Shown here: positions 51,868-59,094 of the stretch, piece after piece
Layout of the letters: every line of letters begins with the position of its first letter
Position numbering within the stretch: position 1 is the stretch's first letter
Assembly (NCBI GenBank): GCA_046347635.1
Contig: JAXMFT010000002.1
Coordinates: 248,001 to 312,000 of the forward strand
Length of the DNA: 64,000 nt
Direction of reading: 5' to 3'
Source of the DNA: JAGVSZ01 sp019137045
GTDB taxonomy: Bacteria > Pseudomonadota > Gammaproteobacteria > Burkholderiales > SG8-39
Notes under the pieces: generated by a model
What the model was told of the DNA's origin: nothing
Databases searched by the model: none
The model's input: only the letters and a program-made list of their open reading frames with translations
Translations under genes and position numbers: made by a program

Positions 51868-52242
51868 ATGGCCTACGTCGATGGATTCGTGGTGCCCGTT
51901 CCAGAGCGCAGGCTGGACGCCTACCGGCGCCTCGCGCGCCGCGCCGGGAAGGTCTGGCGCGAGCACGGCGCGCTCGCCTACGTCGAGTGCGTCGCCGACG
52001 ACGTGAAGCCCGGCAAGCACACCTCGTTCCCCCGGAGCGTGAAGCTCAAGCCGGGCGAGACCGTGGTCTTCGCGTACATCGCCTACAAGTCGCGCGCGCA
52101 CCGCGACCGCGTGAACGCGAGGGTGATGAAGGATCCGCGTCTCGAGCCGATGATGGAGCCGAAGGCGATGCCGTTCGACGGCAAGCGCATGTTCTGGGGC
52201 GGGTTCAAGGTCCTGATCGAGCTGCCGCGGGGCAAGCGATGA
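51868..52242 (+). CDS. DUF1428 (YbaA-like) protein
   Basis: A 124-residue member of the DUF1428/YbaA family, a dimeric alpha-beta barrel fold, with AYVDGFVVPVPERRLDAYR at the start and FDGKRMFWGGFKVL at the end. Function unknown. A strong CAGGAGGAGC Shine-Dalgarno sequence precedes it. The stop overlaps the next YCII start (ATGA). Confidence 0.88.
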   Translation: MAYVDGFVVPVPERRLDAYRRLARRAGKVWREHGALAYVECVADDVKPGKHTSFPRSVKLKPGETVVFAYIAYKSRAHRDRVNARVMKDPRLEPMMEPKAMPFDGKRMFWGGFKVLIELPRGKR

Positions 52243-52598
52243 AGTACCTCTGCCTGATCTACAACGAGGAGCGGCACCTCGCGGCGATGCCGCCGGCGGC
52301 GGTGGAGGCGATCGCCGGCGAGCGCGTCGCCTACGACGCGACGCTCACGCGCGCCGGGCAGTTCGTCGCCTGCGAGCGCCTCCAGCCGACGCGCACCGCG
52401 GCGACCGTGCGCTTCCGCGACGGCAAGGCCACGGTCACCGACGGCCCGTTCGCCGAGACCAAGGAGCAGCTCGCCGGCTTCTACCTGATCGAGGCGAAGG
52501 ACAGGGAGGAAGCGATCCGGATCGCGACCGGGATCCCGCCCGCGCGGCTCGGCTGCGTCGAGGTGCGGCCGGTGTGGGACTACGGGAAACCGGCATGA
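52239..52598 (+). CDS. YCII-related (DGPF) protein 2
   Basis: A 119-residue YCII-family protein closely similar to YCII 1: MKYLCLIYNEE opening, then VTDGPFAETKEQLAGFYLIEA. The shared 18-20 residue block suggests recent duplication within the operon. It is translationally coupled on both sides by 4-nt ATGA overlaps. Confidence 0.88.
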   Translation: MKYLCLIYNEERHLAAMPPAAVEAIAGERVAYDATLTRAGQFVACERLQPTRTAATVRFRDGKATVTDGPFAETKEQLAGFYLIEAKDREEAIRIATGIPPARLGCVEVRPVWDYGKPA

Positions 52599-52975
52599 AA
52601 TACCTCTGCCTCGCCTACTACGACGCGAAGGCGTTCGAAGCGCTCTCCGCGTCCGAGGTGGAAGCGATCGTGAGCAAGTGCCCGCCTCACGACCAGGCGC
52701 TGCGCGCGAGCGGACATCTCGTCGTGCAGGCTTCGCTCGGTGCGCCGCGCGACGCGACCGTCCTGCGGCCGCGCAACGGCCGGCCGGCGGTCACCGACGG
52801 GCCCTACGTCGAGACCAAGGAACTGGCCGGGGGATTCTTCATCATCGAGGCGCGCGACCTCAACGAGGCGATCCGGGTGGCGTCGCTGCACCCGGCGGCG
52901 CACCTCGGCGAGCGCGTCGGCTGGGGCATCGAAATCCGGCCGATCGAGCGCTTCGAGACCGGGCGGAACGGGTGA
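52595..52975 (+). CDS. YCII-related protein 3 (DGPY variant)
   Basis: A 126-residue YCII-family protein opening MKYLCLAYYD. The signature is VTDGPYVETKELAGGFFIIEA, with Tyr in place of the Phe of DGPF. It is coupled to YCII 2 by ATGA and to the BNR gene by TGATG overlaps. Confidence 0.86.
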   Translation: MKYLCLAYYDAKAFEALSASEVEAIVSKCPPHDQALRASGHLVVQASLGAPRDATVLRPRNGRPAVTDGPYVETKELAGGFFIIEARDLNEAIRVASLHPAAHLGERVGWGIEIRPIERFETGRNG

Positions 52976-54150
52976 TGCCCCGGACCAAACGAAATCCCGC
53001 GGCACGCGCGACCTCGACGCGCGCGCGCCGGCCGCTGATCCTCGTCGCCACGCGCAAGGGCGCCTGGCTCTACCACGGCGACGCGGCGCGCCGCGTCTGG
53101 CGGGTCGACGGCCCGCACTTCCACGGCCACATCATCAGCCACCTCGTGCTCGACCCGCGGGACGGGCGCACGCTGCTCGCGGCGGCGAAGACCGGCCATC
53201 TCGGCCCTACCGTCTTCCGCTCCACCGACCTCGGCCGCACGTGGAAGGAGGCTGCGCAGCCCCCCGCTTTCGCGAAAGCGGCGGCCGGGGAGCAGGGGCG
53301 CGCGGTCGACCACACGTTCTGGCTCGCGCCGGCGGGCGCCGCCGAGCCGGACGTCTGGTATGCGGGCACCTCGCCGCAGGGACTGTTCCGCTCGGAGGAC
53401 GGCGGGGTCCACTGGCAGCCGTTCTCCGTCGTCAACGACGACCCGCAGTACCGCAAGTGGATGGGCACGGTGCAGGACGGCACGCCCGACGGGCCGAAGC
53501 TGCACTCGATCAGCGTCGACCCGCGCGACCCGAAGCACCTCTACTTCGCGATGTCGGGCGGCGGCGTCCACGAGTCGGTCGACGGCGGGCGCACGTTCGC
53601 GCCGCTGGTGGACGGGCTCGACGTGGTCGAGGGCTTCGACCGCAACGAGGTCGCCTTCCACGACCCGCACTGCGTGCGGCTCTGCCCGAGCAACCCGGAC
53701 CGGCTCTACCAGCAGAACCACTGCGGCATCTACCGGCTCGACCGGCCGTCGCGCGAGTGGGTGCGGATCGGCAAGTCGATGCCGAAGCGAATCGGCGACA
53801 TCGGCTTCCCGCTGGTGCTGCACCCGCGCGACGACGACACGGTGTGGGTGTTCCCGATGGACGGCTCGACCGTCTGGCCGCGCACCAGCCCGGACGGCAT
53901 TCCCGCCGCGTACGTGACGCGCAACGGCGGCAAGACCTGGCAGCGCCTCGACGCCGGGCTGCCGAAGCGCCAGGCGTGGTGGACGGTCAAGCGCCAGGCG
54001 ATGACCGCCGACGCGCGCGACCCGGTGGGGCTCTATTTCGGCACGACCAGCGGCGAGCTGTGGGCGAGCCGCGACGAGGGGCGCAAGTGGACGTGCATCG
54101 CCCGGCATCTGCCCGAGATCTACGCGGTCGAGGCCGCGGCGCCGGCTTGA
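52975..54150 (+). CDS. BNR/VPS10-type beta-propeller protein
   Basis: A 391-residue protein of the WD40/YVTN/BNR-like propeller type (often annotated exo-alpha-sialidase or glycosyl hydrolase). Asp-box-like repeats include RSTDLGRTWKEA, RSEDGGVHWQPF, ESVDGGRTFAPL, VTRNGGKTWQRL and ASRDEGRKWTCI. There is no signal peptide, only a basic N-terminal tail, so it is probably cytoplasmic and not a secreted sialidase. It overlaps YCII 3 by 1 nt (TGATG) and the MoaD-like gene by 4 nt (TTGA). Confidence 0.83.
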   Translation: MPRTKRNPAARATSTRARRPLILVATRKGAWLYHGDAARRVWRVDGPHFHGHIISHLVLDPRDGRTLLAAAKTGHLGPTVFRSTDLGRTWKEAAQPPAFAKAAAGEQGRAVDHTFWLAPAGAAEPDVWYAGTSPQGLFRSEDGGVHWQPFSVVNDDPQYRKWMGTVQDGTPDGPKLHSISVDPRDPKHLYFAMSGGGVHESVDGGRTFAPLVDGLDVVEGFDRNEVAFHDPHCVRLCPSNPDRLYQQNHCGIYRLDRPSREWVRIGKSMPKRIGDIGFPLVLHPRDDDTVWVFPMDGSTVWPRTSPDGIPAAYVTRNGGKTWQRLDAGLPKRQAWWTVKRQAMTADARDPVGLYFGTTSGELWASRDEGRKWTCIARHLPEIYAVEAAAPA

Positions 54151-54404
54151 AGGTCCTGATCCCGACCCCGCTGCTCTCGTACACCGCCACGCGCGAGGTG
54201 GAGGCGGGCGGGGCGACGCTCGGCGCCGTGCTGGTCGAGCTGGACCGGCGGTTTCCGGGCATCCGCTTCCGCATGATCGACGAGCAGGACCGGATGCGGC
54301 GCCACGTCCGCTTCTTCGTCAACGGCGACCAGGTGTTCGACCTCGCCCGGCCGCTGCGCCCCACCGACGAGGTGGTGATCGTCCAGGCGCTGAGCGGCGG
54401 CTGA
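54147..54404 (+). CDS. MoaD/ThiS-family ubiquitin-like protein
   Basis: An 85-residue beta-grasp protein ending in the Gly-Gly tail (QALSGG) that MoaD/ThiS proteins use for adenylation and thiocarboxylate formation. The central VRFFVNGDQV and DEVVIVQALSGG are typical. The likely start is a TTG in a TTGA overlap with the BNR gene. No MoaE, ThiG or E1-like (MoeB/ThiF) gene is nearby, so its sulfur-carrier or conjugation role in this stress regulon is open. Confidence 0.82.
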   Translation: MKVLIPTPLLSYTATREVEAGGATLGAVLVELDRRFPGIRFRMIDEQDRMRRHVRFFVNGDQVFDLARPLRPTDEVVIVQALSGG

Positions 54405-54414
54405 GGGCGACGCC

Positions 54415-54441
54415 TGTCGATCCGGCCGCCGGCCGTTCGAC
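54415..54441 (+). promoter_or_regulatory. ECF42-type promoter 2
   Basis: TGTCGA (54415-54420), 17-nt spacer, CGAC (54438-54441), with the same CGTTCGACCA surroundings as promoter 1. It lies 34 nt upstream of the first VOC gene. Confidence 0.65.
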
Positions 54442-54474
54442 CATCCTCGAACCGGGTAGCAATGGAGGAGTCAC

Positions 54475-54960
54475 ATGCTGAAGCCTGCGAAGAACACGAT
54501 CTGCCTCTGGTACGACGGCGGCGCCGAGGAGGCGGCGCGGTTCTACGCCGCGACGTTTCCGGATTCGTCCGTCGACGCGGTGTACCGCGCCCCGGGAGAC
54601 TTCCCGTCCGGAAAGAAAGGCGATGTGCTGACCGTCTCGTTCACCGTGATCGGCGTTCCGTGCCTCGGGATCAACGGCGGGCCGGCGTTCAGGCACAGCG
54701 AGGCGTTCTCGTTCCAGATCGCGACCGCCGACCAGGCCGAAACGGACCGCTACTGGAACGCGATCGTCGGCAACGGCGGCCAGGAGAGCGCGTGCGGCTG
54801 GTGCAAGGACAAGTGGGGCCTGTCCTGGCAGATCACGCCGCTCGCCCTGACGCGGGCGATCGGCGATGCCGATCCCGCCGCCGCGAAACGGGCGTTCGAC
54901 GCGATGATGACGATGCGAAAGATCGACATCGCCGCGATCGAGGCGGCGCGCCGCGGTTGA
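54475..54960 (+). CDS. VOC-family (PhnB/3-demethylubiquinone-methyltransferase-like) protein 1
   Basis: A 161-residue vicinal-oxygen-chelate-fold protein: ICLWYDGGAEEAARFYAATFPDS at the start, FSFQIATADQAETDRYWNAIVGNGG in the middle, and CGWCKDKWGLSWQITP near residue 110. This is the PhnB-like subgroup often called 3-demethylubiquinone-9 3-methyltransferase, without proven methyltransferase activity. First gene after promoter 2. Confidence 0.86.
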   Translation: MLKPAKNTICLWYDGGAEEAARFYAATFPDSSVDAVYRAPGDFPSGKKGDVLTVSFTVIGVPCLGINGGPAFRHSEAFSFQIATADQAETDRYWNAIVGNGGQESACGWCKDKWGLSWQITPLALTRAIGDADPAAAKRAFDAMMTMRKIDIAAIEAARRG

Positions 54961-55007
54961 GCGCGAACCGGGCCGCACCCGGCCCGAATTCACCAGGAGA
55001 GGCAGCA

Positions 55008-55424
55008 ATGCGATTCATGATCATCGTCAAGGCCACGAAAGACTCCGAGGCGGGCGTCATGCCCGAGGAGAAGCTGCTCGCCGAGATGGGTGCCTACCAC
55101 GCGGAGCTCGCGAAGGCCGGCATGCTGCTCGACGGGTCCGGGCTGCAGCCGAGCGCGAAGGGCTGGCGCGTCAAGTACTCGGGCGGGAAGCGGACCGTCG
55201 TGGACGGCCCGTTCGCCGAGACGAAGGAGCTGATCGCCGGCTTCACGCTCATCCAGGCCAAGTCGCGCGAGGAGGCGCTCGAGTGGACCCGGCGCTTTCC
55301 CAACCCGGCGGTCGACGGCGGGGAGGCCGAGATCGAGGTGCGCCAGCTCTTCGAGCTCGAGGACTTCGGCCCGAGCGCGGCGGTCGACCGCATGCGCGAC
55401 ATCGGGCTCGGCGCGCAGAAGTAG
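55008..55424 (+). CDS. YCII-related (DGPF) protein 4
   Basis: A 138-residue YCII-family protein, longer and more divergent than the other three: MRFMIIVKATKDSEAG start and VVDGPFAETKELIAGFTLIQA core. The C-terminal EVRQLFELEDFGPSA is typical of the longer branch. CCAGGAGAGG Shine-Dalgarno sequence. Probably under promoter 2. Confidence 0.88.
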   Translation: MRFMIIVKATKDSEAGVMPEEKLLAEMGAYHAELAKAGMLLDGSGLQPSAKGWRVKYSGGKRTVVDGPFAETKELIAGFTLIQAKSREEALEWTRRFPNPAVDGGEAEIEVRQLFELEDFGPSAAVDRMRDIGLGAQK

Positions 55425-55464
55425 CGCCGGACCCCTTTTACCCAACCTCACGAAAGGAATCTCC

Positions 55465-55884
55465 ATGCAAGTCCAGTCCTACCTCTTCTTCGACGGCCGC
55501 TGCGAGCAGGCGCTCGAGTTCTACCGGAAGGCGCTCGGCGCCAAGGTCGAGATGCTGATGCGCTTCAAGGAGTCCCCCGAGCCGCCGCCGCCCGGGATGG
55601 TGCCGCCCGGGTTCGACGACAAGGTGATGCACGCGTCGTTCCGCATCGGCGACACGGTCGTGATGGCCTCCGACGGCTGCACCGAGCGCGAGGCGAACTT
55701 CCAGGGCTTCTCGCTCTCGCTCGCGGTCGAGAGGGAAGCCGACGCCAACCGCGTGTTCGACGCGCTCGCCGACGGCGGCAAGGTGACGATGCCGCTCGCG
55801 CAGACCTTTTGGTCGCCGCGCTTCGGCATGCTCACCGACCGCTTCGGCGTGGGGTGGATGATCAACGTGGTGGCGCCGGCCTGA
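55465..55884 (+). CDS. VOC-family (PhnB-like) protein 2
   Basis: A 139-residue glyoxalase-fold protein: QSYLFFDGRCEQALEFYRKALGAK at the start, KVMHASFRIGDTVVMASDG, and WSPRFGMLTDRFGVGWMIN at the end, the PhnB pattern. Possible metal ligands are few, so catalytic activity is uncertain. GAAAGGAATC precedes the ATG. Last gene of the promoter-2 group; the methyltransferase gene converges from the right. Confidence 0.87.
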   Translation: MQVQSYLFFDGRCEQALEFYRKALGAKVEMLMRFKESPEPPPPGMVPPGFDDKVMHASFRIGDTVVMASDGCTEREANFQGFSLSLAVEREADANRVFDALADGGKVTMPLAQTFWSPRFGMLTDRFGVGWMINVVAPA

Positions 55885-55902
55885 CGCCGCGCGCCGCCGC
55901 GC

Positions 55903-56466
55903 TCAGCGCGCCGGGACCGTCCAGAGGAAGAGCGTGTCGTTCTGCAGCCGCAGGGTGCGCTCGGGCGGCCAGTCGTCGCCCATGGAGAAGTCGTGCGACA
56001 CGACGCGCGTGCCGGGCGCGAGGTCGGCGCGCAGCTTCGGCTTGAGCCGCAGGTTGACCTCGGGCAGGAGGTACAGCGTGACCACGGTCGCGGCGCGGAT
56101 GTCGGCGTCGAACAGGTTGCCGAGCCGGAACTCGGCGCGGTCGGCGACGCCCGCGCGCGACGCGTTCGCGCGCGCCTCCTCGATGCGTTTCGGGTCGATG
56201 TCGATCCCGACCCCGCGCGCGCCGAACTTCTCCACCGCCATGATCACGATGCGGCCGTCGCCGCAGCCGAGGTCGTAGACGACGTCGCCGGGCTTCACCG
56301 CCGCCAGGCGCAGCATCTCCTCCACGACCTGCGCGCGCGTGGGCACGTAGGGCACGTCGAGCTCGCGCGGGTACTGGTACGGCTCGAGCTTGCGCGCCGG
56401 CTGCGCGCCGAGCGGGCGGGCGGCGGCGAGCGCCGCGGCGCCGAGGAGGAACGCGCGCCGGTCCAT
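55903..56466 (-). CDS. Exported class I SAM-dependent methyltransferase
   Basis: A 187-residue Rossmann-fold methyltransferase with motif I VYDLGCGDGRIVIMA (about 66-80), then GIDIDPKRIEEARANA and FDADIRAATVVTLYLL. Unusually it carries an N-terminal export-like leader (MDRRAFLLGAAALAAARPLGAQ) with an RR pair. SAM is cytoplasmic, so either the leader acts as a membrane anchor or export is inferred wrongly. Its start overlaps the permease stop by 1 nt (TGATG). Confidence 0.82.
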   Translation of the reverse strand: MDRRAFLLGAAALAAARPLGAQPARKLEPYQYPRELDVPYVPTRAQVVEEMLRLAAVKPGDVVYDLGCGDGRIVIMAVEKFGARGVGIDIDPKRIEEARANASRAGVADRAEFRLGNLFDADIRAATVVTLYLLPEVNLRLKPKLRADLAPGTRVVSHDFSMGDDWPPERTLRLQNDTLFLWTVPAR

Positions 56467-57803
56467 CACGGCCGCCCCGCCGCGGGCGCGCCGCGCCCGG
56501 CGCCGACCAGCAGCAGCACGAACCCGACCGCCAAGACCGCGACGCCCGCCCAGGCGCCGCCTTTCACGTACACGAGGCTCGAGTAGAGGAGGTACGCGCA
56601 GGTGAGCACGAAGATCACCGGCGTGAGCGGGTAGAGCGGCACCTTGAACGGCCGCGGCGTTCCCGGATCGCGCGCGCGCAGGACGAAGAGCCCCACGCCG
56701 GTCATCATGAAGAAGAACCAGAACACCGGCGAGGTGTACTCGATCATCGTCTTCACCTGGTCGGTGAACGCGCCCGCGACGACGAGCACGAGCGCGAAGG
56801 CGCCCTGCACGTAGAGCGAGTTGCGCGGCGCGTCGGTGCGGCCGTCCCAGCGCCCCAGCCGCCCGAACAGCGGCCAGTCGCGGCCGAGCGCGTAGTTGGA
56901 GCGCGCGCCGGCGATGATGGTCGCGTTGATCGAGGTGAGCGCCGCGAGGCACACGATCGCGCTGATGATGTTCGCGCCGGCGGGGCCGAAGTGGAGCTTC
57001 ATCAGGTCGGACGCGACGGTGTCGCTCTTCGCGACGCCCTGGAAGCCGAGCCCGCGCACGTAGGCGTAGTTGATCGCGAGGTACAGCACGGTGACGAGGG
57101 CGAGCGACACGGTCAGCGCGACCACCATGCTGCGCCGCTCCTTCAGCTCCGCGGAGACGTAGGCCGCCTCGTTCCAGCCGCTGTAGGTGAACAGGATGAA
57201 CAGCAGCGCGAACGGCGCCGCCGTCCAGGGCTTCGGCGCCGCCGGGGCGGGCGGCGCCGGGGCCGGCGCGACGAGCAGGAGGCCGGTGACGATCACCGCG
57301 ATCACGCCGAGCACGAGGAGCCCCGTCAGCACGTTCTGCGTGCCCTTGGTCTCGCGGATGCCGGCGAGGTTGACCGCGGTCAGCGCGAGCACCGCGAGCG
57401 CCGCGTAGATCGCCGTCGAGTTGGGGCCGAGGCGCAGCAGGTTCGAGGCGTAGTCGCCGAACGTGTAGCCGAGCAGCGCGATCGCGCCGGTCGTGATCAC
57501 CGCGAGGCGCGCCCAGCCGAACAGGAACGACAGCGTGCGCCCGAACGCGCGCTGGATGAAGTGGTAGTCGCCGCCCGCGCTCGGGTAGGCGGTGGCGAGC
57601 TCGGCGTAGCAGAGCGCGCCGACGATCGAGATCGCCCCGCCGGCGATCCACAGGAGGTAGAACGCGGCCTCGTCCGGGCTGTTCCCGGCGACCAGGGGCG
57701 GGAAGCGGAAGATGCCCGCGCCGATCACCAGGCCGACGATGATCGCGATCGTGTCGCGGGTGGTGAGAATCGCCTGCGGGGCGCCCTGCTGGGATTGGTT
57801 CAC
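56466..57803 (-). CDS. APC-family amino acid permease
   Basis: A 445-residue inner-membrane transporter with ~12 helices. Helix 1 has the IGLVIGAGIFRFPP-like glycine-rich motif, then AYPSAGGDYHFIQRAFG, the APC superfamily substrate region. It is probably a proton-coupled amino acid importer; substrate unknown. It is translationally coupled to the methyltransferase gene. Confidence 0.9.
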   Translation of the reverse strand: MNQSQQGAPQAILTTRDTIAIIVGLVIGAGIFRFPPLVAGNSPDEAAFYLLWIAGGAISIVGALCYAELATAYPSAGGDYHFIQRAFGRTLSFLFGWARLAVITTGAIALLGYTFGDYASNLLRLGPNSTAIYAALAVLALTAVNLAGIRETKGTQNVLTGLLVLGVIAVIVTGLLLVAPAPAPPAPAAPKPWTAAPFALLFILFTYSGWNEAAYVSAELKERRSMVVALTVSLALVTVLYLAINYAYVRGLGFQGVAKSDTVASDLMKLHFGPAGANIISAIVCLAALTSINATIIAGARSNYALGRDWPLFGRLGRWDGRTDAPRNSLYVQGAFALVLVVAGAFTDQVKTMIEYTSPVFWFFFMMTGVGLFVLRARDPGTPRPFKVPLYPLTPVIFVLTCAYLLYSSLVYVKGGAWAGVAVLAVGFVLLLVGAGRGAPAAGRP

Positions 57804-57897
57804 GTCGTGTTCTCGCCGGGGATGGGAGCGGGGGATTCTAGCGCGCGGCCGGACGTGCTCGCGCCGCGACGCGGCAGCGGCGCGGGCGCGCCGCCGC

Positions 57898-58515
57898 TCA
57901 GACGCCGCGCGCGCGCAGCTCCTGATCGAGCGCGCGCCAGATCTTGTCGAGACCGATGCTCACGCCGGTCGGCGGCGGGTAGTCGCGCCGCGGCAGCTCG
58001 AGGTCGGCCGGCGCGACCTCGCGCATGCGCATCGTGATCGAGACCGTCGACTGCGCGCGCGCGGTCTCGGCGACCGTCACGTTGACCACGATGTCGAGAC
58101 CCTTCGGCTCGAAGCGGAAGTGGTCGGCCATCCAGCCGACGTGGGGGCGCAGCAGCGCCTGCGCCCTCGGCAGGTCCGCCTCGTTGACCCGCTCCCATTC
58201 CGCCGGCGTGAGCGGCAGCGGCGCCGGCGCGGAGAAGCTCAGGAAGCCGAGCGCGGGCACATCCTCGTCCAGACGCATGCCGAGCCGCGTCATCGCCGCC
58301 TGCGCGGCCGCGAGTGCGGTCTTGCGGTCGGTCTTGAAGACGCGCGTGCCGTCGGCCGCGAGGATGCGCTCGTACTCGACCCGGAACGCGCCGTTGAGCG
58401 CGTTGATCGCGTCGCGCTTCTGCTGCTGCGACAGCGGCGCGCAGCCGGCCGCGACGGCGAGCGCCAGTACCAGCGCCAGGTGGCCGCGCAGCGCGTGCAA
58501 TCCCCGCACACTCAA
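57898..58515 (-). CDS. Hypothetical lipoprotein
   Basis: A 205-residue lipoprotein with lipobox AAGC (Cys about 25) and a soluble alpha/beta body containing FRFEPKGLDIVVNVTVAET and a C-terminal DKIWRALDQELRARG. No recognised family. The likely start is the TTG at 58515, which has GGGGAGA at good spacing; a GTG at 58509 is the alternative. It follows the kinase/Sel1 gene on the same strand by 36 nt, suggesting co-transcription. Confidence 0.7.
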   Translation of the reverse strand: MSVRGLHALRGHLALVLALAVAAGCAPLSQQQKRDAINALNGAFRVEYERILAADGTRVFKTDRKTALAAAQAAMTRLGMRLDEDVPALGFLSFSAPAPLPLTPAEWERVNEADLPRAQALLRPHVGWMADHFRFEPKGLDIVVNVTVAETARAQSTVSITMRMREVAPADLELPRRDYPPPTGVSIGLDKIWRALDQELRARGV

Positions 58516-58551
58516 GACTCGATCTCCCCGTCCGCGACCGCCGGCCCCGCG

Positions 58552-59094
58552 CTAACCGCGCTTGCACAGGTCGGCGATCAGCTTGTCCGCCTGCTGGATC
58601 TCGGCGGGCTGCAGCCGCGCCTTCATGGTTTCCTGCTCCGCCTTCGCGCGCGGCGCGCCCGAGCACGCGGCCGCACCGTACCAGATGTACGCGACGTTGG
58701 CGTTCTGGCGCACGCCGCGCCCGGCAGCGTACATCCCGCCGAGCGCGAACCGGGCCTCCCGGTTCCCCTTCTCCGCGGCGCCCTCGAGCAGGCGCAGTCC
58801 CTCCTTCGGGTCCTGCGCCACGCCGCGCCCCTCGAGGTAGAGCTGGCTCAGCCGGAATTGCGCGGCGGCGTCGCCGCGGTCGGCGAGCGGCTTCAGCAGC
58901 CCCAGCGCGTCGCCGAAATTGCCGCGCGCCGCGGCCTCGTCCGCCTGCGCGACGAGCTGCGCCGGCGTCGGCTGCGCCGGCGTGGTCTGCGGCGGCGCCG
59001 GCGGCGGCTCGGGCTTGGCGCGCGCGGGCGCCGGCGCCGGCCTGGGCGCGCGCGCCGCCGCTTCGGCGCGCCGCGCGGCCTCTTCCTCGGCGCG
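58552..59094 (-). pseudogene. Sel1-repeat C-terminal part of the kinase, in a shifted frame
   Basis: This frame continues the Ala/Glu/Arg-rich linker (AEEEAARRAEAAARAP, Pro-rich KPEPPPAPP) and then encodes Sel1-like repeats: AQFRLSQLYLEGRGVAQDPKEGLRLLEGAAEKG and ARFALGGMYAAGRGVRQN (split here by other residues). It has no start signals of its own. It fits as the missing C-terminus of the upstream kinase, whose frame degrades into Arg-rich nonsense from about 59095. The shift is near 59085-59105 in a CG-alternating run, so it may be a true frameshift mutation or an assembly or sequencing error. If it is an error, the intact protein would span 58552-60452. Confidence 0.7.
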
